Below are positions 26,008 to 31,214 of a stretch of 31,214 nucleotides of DNA, piece by piece. The position numbers were made by a program, and so were the translations under genes. The stretch comes from Nitriliruptoraceae bacterium (GTDB taxonomy: Bacteria; Actinomycetota; Nitriliruptoria; Nitriliruptorales; Nitriliruptoraceae). Every line of letters starts with the position of its first letter. Position 1 is the stretch's first letter. The notes under the pieces were generated by a model that did no database searches, had not been told where the DNA came from, and saw nothing but the letters and a program-made list of their open reading frames with translations. Location of the stretch: contig SKTG01000123.1 of the NCBI GenBank assembly GCA_007118045.1, positions 1 through 31,214 on the forward strand, written 5' to 3'.

Positions 26008-26247
26008 CTAGGTCGACGATCCCGGGCTCTCGTCGGCGTCCGCAGGTGCCGACTCCCAGCGTTGGCGATGGGCGTCGGCCTCCTCGATGGAGCGGAACCG
26101 TCGGACGCCTCGAGGAGCTCGTCGCACGTGTCCGAACGCCCGGGACATCGAGGATGCCGCGCAGGCGGCCTCGAGCCCCTCCAGCGCGGAGCCGGCGCGG
26201 CGGGCCTCGGGGACGTCGGCGATGTGGCGATAGCGGGCGACCGGCAT
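26008..26247 (-). CDS. Small partner protein of the nucleotidyltransferase
   Basis: A 79-residue protein beginning MPVARYRHIADVPEARR at ATG 26247, one base after the TGA of the nucleotidyltransferase gene, so the two are co-translated. It contains VRRFRSIEEADAHRQRWE near the C-terminus, a 'fRSIEEa..hRerW' pattern I recognise from short proteins encoded next to DUF6036/MNT-like nucleotidyltransferases. It has no HEPN RxxxxxH motif, no DNA-binding fold that I can see and no signal peptide. The frame extends upstream to 26313 but that part overlaps the neighbour. A toxin-antitoxin or regulatory-partner role is inferred from pairing only. Confidence 0.7.
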   Translation of the reverse strand: MPVARYRHIADVPEARRAGSALEGLEAACAASSMSRAFGHVRRAPRGVRRFRSIEEADAHRQRWESAPADADESPGSST

Positions 26248-26248
26248 G

Positions 26249-26728
26249 TCAGCGTTCCCCGTCGCGGTCGAAACCGAAGGCGCGGGCGAGCCGTTGCGCA
26301 TCGTCACGGTCACGAAGGCGGACCGTGTCCCGCTTCATGCGGTAGAGGGTCACCGGTGCGACGACCGTGATCGTCGACGCACCTGCCTGGATCCGCTCCA
26401 GCTCCAGGTCCTCGAACCGGAAGGCGTCGCCGAGCCGGCTGACGATGTCGATCGTGTAGTCGACCCCGGGTGGTCCGTACTGCACCGCCGGGTACTCGCC
26501 CCCGAGGTCCTCGGCGGTGATCATCGCGATGTCGGGGTCGTCGAAGACGCTCGTCAGCGCGGCCCGGAGCCGCTCGATGTTGGACTCGTCGGGCGGGACG
26601 AACAGATCGAGGTCGCGTGTCCCTCGGTCGAAGCCGTGCGCGGCCATCGCCAGCCCGCCGAACACGGCGTACCGGACCCCTGCCTCCTCCATCGCGTTGA
26701 GCACGCTCAGGACGTCGTCGAGGTTCAT
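26249..26728 (-). CDS. Minimal nucleotidyltransferase, DUF6036/MNT-like
   Basis: A 159-residue protein with the DNA polymerase beta-type nucleotidyltransferase core: YAVFGGLAMAAHG (20-31; the GG pair), then RDLDLFV (38-44) giving the metal-binding Asp39 and Asp41, and a third acidic residue at Asp94 in YTIDIV. It ends with a basic segment, LYRMKRDTVRLRDRDDAQRL, as in DUF6036/AbiEii-like proteins. Such enzymes transfer nucleotides to proteins or RNA, and many act in toxin-antitoxin or phage-defence pairs; the target here is unknown. The ATG at 26728 has a weak GGCGG upstream. It lies between the carboxylase beta gene and the hydratase gene on the same strand, with its small partner directly downstream, interrupting a metabolic operon. 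Confidence 0.82.
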   Translation of the reverse strand: MNLDDVLSVLNAMEEAGVRYAVFGGLAMAAHGFDRGTRDLDLFVPPDESNIERLRAALTSVFDDPDIAMITAEDLGGEYPAVQYGPPGVDYTIDIVSRLGDAFRFEDLELERIQAGASTITVVAPVTLYRMKRDTVRLRDRDDAQRLARAFGFDRDGER

Positions 26729-26867
26729 ACCGCCAGGCTAGGCCGGGACGGGGACGGCAGCCACGGGGACGTCGGACGACCAGGGCCAGCAGGCGGACCC
26801 ACCGCCCCAGGAAGGATCCGAGCACCTCGGCCGCTGTCGGTCGTCGCCACCTCGGCTCGAGCACCGG

Positions 26868-28475
26868 TCACATCCGGAAGACGCCCCAGGCGGGTCGCTC
26901 GACGGGCGCGTTGAGGGCGACGGAGAGGCCGAGACCGAGCACGTCGCGCGTCTCGGCCGGGTCGATGATCCCGTCGTCCCACAGGCGGGCGGTGGCGTGG
27001 AAGGGGTGCCCCTGCCTCTCGTAGGTGGCGCGGATGGGCTCCTTGAACGCCTCCTCGTCGTCCGCCGACCAGGAGCCGCCGTTCGCTTCGAGCCCGTCCC
27101 GCTTCACCGTCGCGAGCACGGTCGCGGCCTGCTCGCCCCCCATGACCGAGATGCGGGCGTTGGGCCACATCCACAGGAACCGGGGGTCGTAGGCCCGGCC
27201 GCACATCGCGTAGTTGCCGGCCCCGAACGACCCGCCGATCACGACCGTGAGCTTGGGCACGGTGGAACAGGCCACGGCGGTGACCATCTTCGCGCCGTCC
27301 TTGGCGATGCCGCCGGCCTCGTACTCGCGGCCCACCATGAACCCCGAGATGTTCTGGAGGAACACGAGCGGGATGCCGCGCTGGTTGCACAGCTCGATGA
27401 AGTGCGCGCCCTTCTGCGCCGACTCGCGGAACAGGATGCCGTCGTTCGCGACGATCCCGACCGGGTAGCCGTGGATCGCCGCGAAGCCGGTCACCAGCGT
27501 CTCGCCGTACAACGGTCTGAACTCGTGCAGGCGCGAGCCGTCCACGATCCGAGCGATGACCTCGCGCACCGGGTACGGCTGCCGGACGTCGCCCGGGACG
27601 ATGCCGTAGAGCTCCTCCGGGTCGTACGCCGGGGGTTCCGGCTCGGTCACCTCGACGGCGACCTGCTTGCCTCGGTTGAGGTTGGCGACGGCGTCCCGAG
27701 CCAGGGCCAGGGCGTGCCGGTCGTCGACCGCGAGATGGTCCACGACCCCGGAGGTGCGGGCGTGCAGCTCGCCTCCGCCGAGCTCCTCCGCGCTGACCTC
27801 CTCGCCGGTGGCCGCCTTCACCAGGGGCGGACCGCCGAGGAAGATCGTGCCCTGGTCCCGCACGATGATGGTCTCGTCGCTCATGGCGGGGACGTAGGCC
27901 CCGCCCGCGGTACACGAGCCCATGACCACGGCGATCTGCGGACAGCCGAGCCCCGACAGCTGGGCCTGGTTGCGGAAGATGCGCCCGAAGTGCTCGCGAT
28001 CCGGGAACACCTCCTCCTGGAGGGGCAGGAAGGCGCCGCCCGAGTCGACCAGGTAGATGCACGGCAGCAGGTTGTCCCGCGCGACCTCCTGGGCGCGCAG
28101 GTGCTTCTTGACCGTCATCGGGTAGTAGGTGCCACCCTTGACCGTCGCGTCGTTGGCGACGACCACCACCTCGATGCCCGCGACGCGGCCGACGCCGGTG
28201 ATGATGCCGGCGCCGGGTGCCGCCCCGTCGTACAGGTCCTCCGCGGCCAGTGGCGACAGCTCCAGGAACGGGGTGCCCGGATCGAGCAACGCCTCCACAC
28301 GGTCACGGGGGAGCAGCTTGCCGCGCGCGACGTGACGCTCCCGGGCCGCCTCGGAGCCACCGCGGTGGACCCGGGTGATCCGCTCCCGCAGCTCGTCCCG
28401 GAGCCGGAGGTGGTGCGCCCGGTTGGTGTGGAAGCTCCCGCTGCTCGGGTCGACGGCGGTCGCGAGCCGTGGCAT
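26868..28475 (-). CDS. Acyl-CoA carboxylase beta subunit, methylcrotonyl-CoA carboxylase type
   Basis: A 535-residue carboxyltransferase matching the MCC beta (LiuB/AccD1) group: RGKLLPRDRVEALLDPGTPFLELSPLA at about 51-77, GSCTAGGAYVPAMSDE, IFLGGPPLVKAATGEEV, GFMVGREYEAGGIAKDGAKMV, PKLTVVIGGSFGAGNYAMCGRAYDPRFLW and SVMGGEQAATVL. The last blocks form the acyl-CoA and biotin pocket, and the GREYE...G segment is typical of MCC rather than propionyl-CoA carboxylases. With the alpha subunit it makes 3-methylglutaconyl-CoA from 3-methylcrotonyl-CoA. The ATG at 28475 overlaps the stop of the upstream YqeY-domain gene by one base (TGATG), suggesting coupling. It is separated from the other leucine genes by the nucleotidyltransferase pair. 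Confidence 0.95.
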   Translation of the reverse strand: MPRLATAVDPSSGSFHTNRAHHLRLRDELRERITRVHRGGSEAARERHVARGKLLPRDRVEALLDPGTPFLELSPLAAEDLYDGAAPGAGIITGVGRVAGIEVVVVANDATVKGGTYYPMTVKKHLRAQEVARDNLLPCIYLVDSGGAFLPLQEEVFPDREHFGRIFRNQAQLSGLGCPQIAVVMGSCTAGGAYVPAMSDETIIVRDQGTIFLGGPPLVKAATGEEVSAEELGGGELHARTSGVVDHLAVDDRHALALARDAVANLNRGKQVAVEVTEPEPPAYDPEELYGIVPGDVRQPYPVREVIARIVDGSRLHEFRPLYGETLVTGFAAIHGYPVGIVANDGILFRESAQKGAHFIELCNQRGIPLVFLQNISGFMVGREYEAGGIAKDGAKMVTAVACSTVPKLTVVIGGSFGAGNYAMCGRAYDPRFLWMWPNARISVMGGEQAATVLATVKRDGLEANGGSWSADDEEAFKEPIRATYERQGHPFHATARLWDDGIIDPAETRDVLGLGLSVALNAPVERPAWGVFRM

Positions 28476-28933
28476 CAGCCCGTCAGCCGCTGCTTGACGA
28501 TCGAGGAGACCCGCGAGCCGTCGGCCCGGCCGGCGACCTTGCCCATGGTCGCCTTCATGACCGGGCCCATCGACCCCGGCCCCTCGGCGCCGACCTCCGC
28601 GATCGTCTCGTCGACCAGGCGGGTCAGCTCCTCGTCGGAGAGCTGCGCCGGCAGGTAGGTCTCGTAGACCGCGGCCTCCGCCTCCTCCGAGGCCGCGCTC
28701 TCCGCACGGCCCGCGTCGTGGTAGGCCGTTGCGGCCTCGCGGCGCCGCTTGGCCTCGGAGGCGGCCACCCGTTGGACGGTGTCGTCGTCGAGCCGGCCCT
28801 GCGGGCTCATCCCCTGCGCGGTCGCCTCGTTCTTGAGCGCGGCGACGAGCATGCGCAGGGCGGAGGTGCGCGGCTTGTCGCGGGCCTTCATCGCCTCGCG
28901 GAGGTCGGCCTCGATCGTGTCGTGCAGGCTCAC
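28475..28933 (-). CDS. YqeY/GatB-C-terminal-domain protein
   Basis: A 152-residue protein of the YqeY family, homologous to the C-terminal tRNA-binding domain of GatB: SLHDTIEADLREAMKARDKPRTSALRMLVAALKNEA at the start, YHDAGRAESAASEEAEAAVYETYLPAQLSDEEL in the middle, and a C-terminal GPVMKATMGKVAGRADGSRVSSIVKQRL, the family's hallmark helix bundle. Its cellular role is not settled; an aspartyl/glutamyl-tRNA amidotransferase link is by homology. The GTG at 28933 has GGGAG four or five bases upstream. The stop overlaps the start of the carboxylase beta gene, making it the first gene of this leftward unit. Confidence 0.92.
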   Translation of the reverse strand: MSLHDTIEADLREAMKARDKPRTSALRMLVAALKNEATAQGMSPQGRLDDDTVQRVAASEAKRRREAATAYHDAGRAESAASEEAEAAVYETYLPAQLSDEELTRLVDETIAEVGAEGPGSMGPVMKATMGKVAGRADGSRVSSIVKQRLTG

Positions 28934-29051
28934 CCGGCTCCCGTCGGTGGGGGACAGCGTGGAGCCGTCGAATCTAGTCTCCCCGCGGCCGGCACCGGGT
29001 CACGGGTGTCGGTGTCCCGGGCCCGGGCACGAGCCCCCGGCTCACAGGCGA

Positions 29052-29081
29052 ACGCCCGCCCCGTGGATCCGGGGCGGGCGT
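29052..29081 (-). terminator. 12-bp GC hairpin terminator after the histone-like gene
   Basis: ACGCCCGCCCCG (29052-29063) pairs perfectly with 29070-29081 around a 6-base loop, 24 bases beyond the stop of the leftward 29105-29884 gene. It is the most stable hairpin nearby and should separate that transcript from the downstream YqeY/carboxylase unit. Confidence 0.75.
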
Positions 29082-29104
29082 CCTCGTGCTCCGAGCGCGT
29101 GGCT

Positions 29105-29884
29105 TCACTCGGTCTCGTCGGTGGCCGCGTCCGCGACCGTCCCGGCGGTGCGGCGCACGCTGGTCACGGCGCCCTTGACCTGGCTGGCGGCCGTACCGGC
29201 CTGCTTGGTCGCGGCCTCGAAGGCGACGTCTGCGACCTTGCGGACCGAGGTGACCGCGCCCTTGACGGCGCTGCCGGCCTCGTCGCCGGAGCCGCGCAGC
29301 GTGCTCACGGCACCCTTGACCTGGCTCCTGGCGGTGTCGGCCTGGTCACCGGCGGCCTCGGCGGCGACGTCGGCGGTCTTGGTCACCGAGGTCAGCGCCG
29401 ACTTGAGCTGGCTGCGGGTCGCCGCCGTCTGGTCGAGCACGCGGGCGACGCGCTCGTCCTTGGAGACGTCGTCGACGACCTTGCGGCCCTCGGCCGCCTT
29501 GGTGTCCACGACCTGCTCCAGCGAGGCGAGGTAGCGCTTCGCGTCGGTACCGAGCCGCTCACGCAGGCTCGCGAGGCTCTCCTCGTTGCGCAGCGCCTCG
29601 ACCCGCTCCGGCAGGGTGCGGGCGAGCTCGACGACGTCGTGGCTGACACCGGCGAACGCGTAGCCGGCGGTCTCGAGCAGCGCGGCGGGCTCGCGCTCGA
29701 ACAGGCTCGGCGCGTTCGGCGCGGTGCTCGCGGTCTTCTTGGCGCTCTTCTTGGCGGCGCCGGTCTTGGCCGTGGTCTTGGCGGACGTCTTCTTGGCGCT
29801 CTTCTTGGCGGCGCCGGTCTTGGCCGTGGTCTTGGCGGACGTCTTCTTCGCGGTCTTCTTGGCGGGGGCGGTTGTGGTCGCCAT
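29105..29884 (-). CDS. Lys/Ala-rich histone H1-like protein with an amphipathic helical domain
   Basis: A 259-residue protein from ATG 29884, with GAGGAG about six bases upstream; an upstream in-frame ATG (29917) would add 11 residues. Residues 1-55 are almost wholly Lys, Ala, Thr, Ser and Gly, with the repeated KKTSAKTTAKTGAAKKSA unit, resembling eukaryotic histone H1 tails and the C-terminal tails of actinobacterial HU. From about 58 on it is acidic-to-neutral and helical, with repeats of the form SQVKGAVTSVRK near the C-terminus, like phasins or apolipoprotein-type amphipathic helices. It may bind DNA or polyphosphate through the tail, or coat granules through the helices. Family not firmly identified. 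A good promoter lies about 200 bp upstream and a strong terminator follows. Confidence 0.8.
   Translation of the reverse strand: MATTTAPAKKTAKKTSAKTTAKTGAAKKSAKKTSAKTTAKTGAAKKSAKKTASTAPNAPSLFEREPAALLETAGYAFAGVSHDVVELARTLPERVEALRNEESLASLRERLGTDAKRYLASLEQVVDTKAAEGRKVVDDVSKDERVARVLDQTAATRSQLKSALTSVTKTADVAAEAAGDQADTARSQVKGAVSTLRGSGDEAGSAVKGAVTSVRKVADVAFEAATKQAGTAASQVKGAVTSVRRTAGTVADAATDETE
29734..29849. repeat. Perfect 54-bp tandem duplication inside the histone-like gene
   Basis: Bases 29734-29787 recur at 29788-29841 without a mismatch by eye, followed by eight more bases of a third copy. The 54-bp period equals 18 codons, so the duplication repeats an 18-residue Lys/Ala/Thr segment in frame. 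Identity at the DNA level indicates recent duplication or frequent gene conversion. Confidence 0.9.
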
Positions 29885-30086
29885 CGTGGGCTCCTCATCT
29901 GGGGGTTGGATCGGCACCGATCAGGTGCCCGGCGGTGGACGCCGTCGGAGGGAGGGACGGAGCGGGAGCCGCACGTCGGTCGCGGGAACCGGCGTGACGA
30001 ACCCCGTCCCTCCGCCGGACGGCATCACCCTCTTGCTTGGTGCTCGATCGCTTGTACGGAGTGCTCGACCTCTTACTGCTTGCAAA

Positions 30087-30114
30087 TGTATACCTCAAGC
30101 GCTAACGCGTGCAA
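30087..30114 (-). promoter_or_regulatory. Candidate sigma-70-type promoter for the histone-like gene
   Basis: Read on the minus strand, TTGCAC (30114 to 30109) and TATACA (30092 to 30087) are separated by 16 bases, a good match to the vegetative -35/-10 pattern. Overlapping inverted repeats (AACGC/GCGTT across the -35, GCTTG/CAAGC across the -10) suggest a regulator site. Transcription would start near 30080. Confidence 0.6.
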
Positions 30115-30262
30115 GCGTTTGGACAGCAGGCAGGGCTAGACGCGCGGAGAGCGTCCGCGTGGGTCGCATCAACGCGCGCATCGCCTCCTGCAGCGAACGC
30201 CGAGGCGGGATCGCAGCTTGCCCGAGGGTGCCGCAGACACGATCGCGCCGCCACGGACACCC

Positions 30263-30293
30263 GGTCGTCACGGGTGCCAGGTCGTCACGGGTG
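30263..30293. repeat. 14-bp direct repeat, period 17 bp
   Basis: GGTCGTCACGGGTG occurs at 30263-30276 and again at 30280-30293, just beyond the 3' end of the 30322-30699 gene. Short and of unknown significance. Confidence 0.7.
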
Positions 30294-30321
30294 TGCGCCC
30301 AAGCTGGCCGCGGGGGCGGCG

Positions 30322-30699
30322 TCAGGCGTGCGCGGCCCGGGCATGGAGGGCCAGTTCGGCGGCCAGCACCTGCTGGACCGGACCGAGCCGCAGGTCGAAG
30401 ACCCGATCCGCGCGGTGGACGAGATCGCGCCACCAGGCGGGGTGGAGCAGGCGGAGCGACTCGGGGACCAGCACGTCGACGCAGTCGCCGATCGGCCTGT
30501 GCTCGGAGGCGACGCCGGCGATGCGGTAGCCGGCCGCGACGAGGTCGTCCACGGGCATCCGCAGCAAGCGGGGGTGGCCGAGGGTGACGGTGAGCACGTG
30601 GTCGTCCGGGACCGCCGGGAGCGTGGCCGCCCACGACCGATCGGGTGCGGGGATGCGCACCAACACGGACGAGTCCGTGATCTCGGGCACGGGCGGCAC
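30322..30699 (-). CDS. Hypothetical protein of about 125 residues
   Basis: I do not recognise a family. The frame reads PPVPEITDSSVLVRIPAPDRSWAATLPAVPDDHVLTVTLGHPRLLRMPVDDLV and continues with HRPIGDCVDVLVPESLRLLHPAWWRDLVHRADRVFDLRLGPVQQVLAAELALHARA, with normal actinobacterial codon use and a mixed alpha/beta look. It is cytoplasmic by appearance. The start is uncertain: a GTG at 30699 has GAGG five bases upstream; a GTG two codons earlier (30705) and another further upstream are possible. It is divergent from the saccharopine-dehydrogenase-like gene, with about 110 bp between the starts. The next gene on the same strand is the histone-like gene, which has its own promoter. Confidence 0.6.
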   Translation of the reverse strand: MPPVPEITDSSVLVRIPAPDRSWAATLPAVPDDHVLTVTLGHPRLLRMPVDDLVAAGYRIAGVASEHRPIGDCVDVLVPESLRLLHPAWWRDLVHRADRVFDLRLGPVQQVLAAELALHARAAHA

Positions 30700-30809
30700 G
30701 GCCACCTCGCGGGAGTCGGGAACGAGCGCCGTATCCTCGCAGCCGCGGCGCTGCGAGTCACGCACCCGCCGCCGTCGGTCGACCCACGTGGAACGGTGAG
30801 GAGCGCGGG

Positions 30810-31214
30810 ATGAGCACGCTCGCCGTCGTGGGTGCCGGTGGCTGCCTCGGGAGCCTCGTCGTCGCCGAGGCCGAGGGCCGCGGACACGACGTCGTGCCGG
30901 TGCCTCGGGAGCGGCTCGGCACCGTCGCCGATCTGGCCGCCGAGCTGGAGCGGACCGACGTGGTGGTGGCCGCGTGCGGCGACGACCAGGACGGTCTGGC
31001 GCTCCGTGTCGTGGATGCGGCGATCGCCAGCGGCCGGTCGCTGATCGATCTCGAACCCGGTCAGGCACACGTCCGTCGGCTCCGGGACGAGCGGCGGGAG
31101 CCGGCGCGGACCGCGGGCATCGCCCTGGTGCCGGGGGCTGGTCTCCAGCACGTCCTCGGGGACGCCCTGACAGCGGTCGCGGCGGCCACGGTCGAGGTCC
31201 CCGCCGAGGTCCAC
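30810..31214 (+). CDS. Saccharopine dehydrogenase-like NAD(P)-binding protein (5' part, cut by window edge)
   Basis: The frame is open from ATG 30810 to the right edge, 135 codons. It begins STLAVVGAGGCLGSLVVAEAEGRGHDVVPV, a Rossmann dinucleotide-binding motif (GAGGCLG), then DVVVAACGDDQDGLALRVVDAAIASGRSLIDLEPGQAHVRRL and GIALVPGAGLQHVLGDAL. The order (binding motif, D-V-V-V-A strand, a segment placing the substrate, then a 'PGxGxxxxxGD' block) is that of saccharopine-dehydrogenase/trans-acting enoyl reductase-type proteins. The substrate cannot be told. GAGGAG lies 6-7 bases upstream of the ATG. The rest of the gene lies beyond the window. Confidence 0.82.
   Translation, partial: MSTLAVVGAGGCLGSLVVAEAEGRGHDVVPVPRERLGTVADLAAELERTDVVVAACGDDQDGLALRVVDAAIASGRSLIDLEPGQAHVRRLRDERREPARTAGIALVPGAGLQHVLGDALTAVAAATVEVPAEVH

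Larger units (their letters stand above)
29885..30321. other. 437-bp intergenic region: promoter and long leader of the histone-like gene
   Basis: No gene is seen. Open frames across it have shadow-like Arg-rich composition. The stretch 30025-30125 is clearly less GC-rich than its surroundings and holds repeated GCTTG/CAAGC elements (for example GCTTG at 30078-30082 with CAAGC at 30096-30100, and AACGC at 30104-30108 with GCGTT at 30115-30119) around the proposed promoter. From the promoter to the ATG the leader would be about 195 nt. Confidence 0.6.

Noticed and set aside
26008..26728. Classical MNT-HEPN toxin-antitoxin system
   Set aside because: The nucleotidyltransferase half fits, but the partner lacks the HEPN RxxxxxH motif and is too short.

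Overview
The window is very GC-rich, densely packed bacterial DNA and reads as chromosome of a high-GC Actinomycetota. The support is a monomeric NADP-isocitrate dehydrogenase, IdeR/DtxR-type iron boxes, a mycobacterial-style acyl desaturase with its ferredoxin-reductase partner, frequent GTG/TTG starts, and a complete set of actinobacterial leucine-catabolism enzymes. Several exported lipoproteins carry long Asp/Glu-rich segments directly after the lipobox cysteine. This would suit a halophilic or haloalkaliphilic lineage (Nitriliruptoria-like is a guess), but the sequence alone cannot settle the taxon. I saw no rRNA, tRNA, CRISPR array, insertion sequence, prophage or plasmid functions.

Layout. 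1-303 is the 3' end of a probable HNH/DUF222-type protein. 308-2552 (minus) holds an APC amino-acid transporter followed by an RlmA-like 23S rRNA methyltransferase. 2973-4511 (minus) holds a small unknown gene and a DUF2236/MpaB-like oxygenase. 4783-5091 (plus) encodes a tiny hyperacidic lipoprotein. 5572-7794 (minus) is monomeric icd. 8088-16498 is an iron island: iron box, fbpA and fbpB (plus), a DUF418 membrane protein (minus), a lipoprotein gamma-glutamyltransferase (plus), fbpC (minus), a second iron box and a divergent DtxR/IdeR-family regulator (plus). 16587-18851 holds a lone GroES-like protein, a HisC-like aminotransferase and a TlpA-like thioredoxin lipoprotein. 18966-21486 is an acyl desaturase electron-transfer pair behind a small palindrome. 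21559-22005 is a small unknown gene. 22058-28933 (minus) is a leucine/isovalerate catabolic cluster: a YqeY-domain gene, the methylcrotonyl-CoA carboxylase beta subunit, an inserted nucleotidyltransferase plus small partner pair, an enoyl-CoA (methylglutaconyl-CoA) hydratase, the carboxylase alpha subunit and HMG-CoA lyase. 29105-29884 (minus) is a histone H1-like Lys/Ala-rich protein. 30322-30699 (minus) is unknown, and a saccharopine-dehydrogenase-like gene runs off the right edge.

How it works together. fbpA (periplasmic-type Fe3+ binder), fbpB (fused permease) and fbpC (ATPase) should form one ferric-iron importer, although fbpC lies about 3.3 kb away on the other strand. Iron boxes stand before fbpA and between fbpC and the DtxR-type gene, so the importer and its probable regulator form one regulon. 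The regulator is unusual: three of the four ligand positions of the primary DtxR metal site, and the recognition helix, differ from the textbook protein. The leucine genes take 3-methylcrotonyl-CoA through 3-methylglutaconyl-CoA and HMG-CoA to acetoacetate and acetyl-CoA; the acyl-CoA dehydrogenase that would feed them is not in the window.

A recurring feature is GC-rich tandem repeats in intergenic DNA (periods 6, 12, about 23, about 30 and 38 bp), several of them beside the iron-transport genes. The most interesting items are the altered iron regulator with its two operators, the 38-bp repeat between an iron box and fbpC, the hyperacidic lipoprotein and matching acidic tethers, and the nucleotidyltransferase pair inside the leucine operon.
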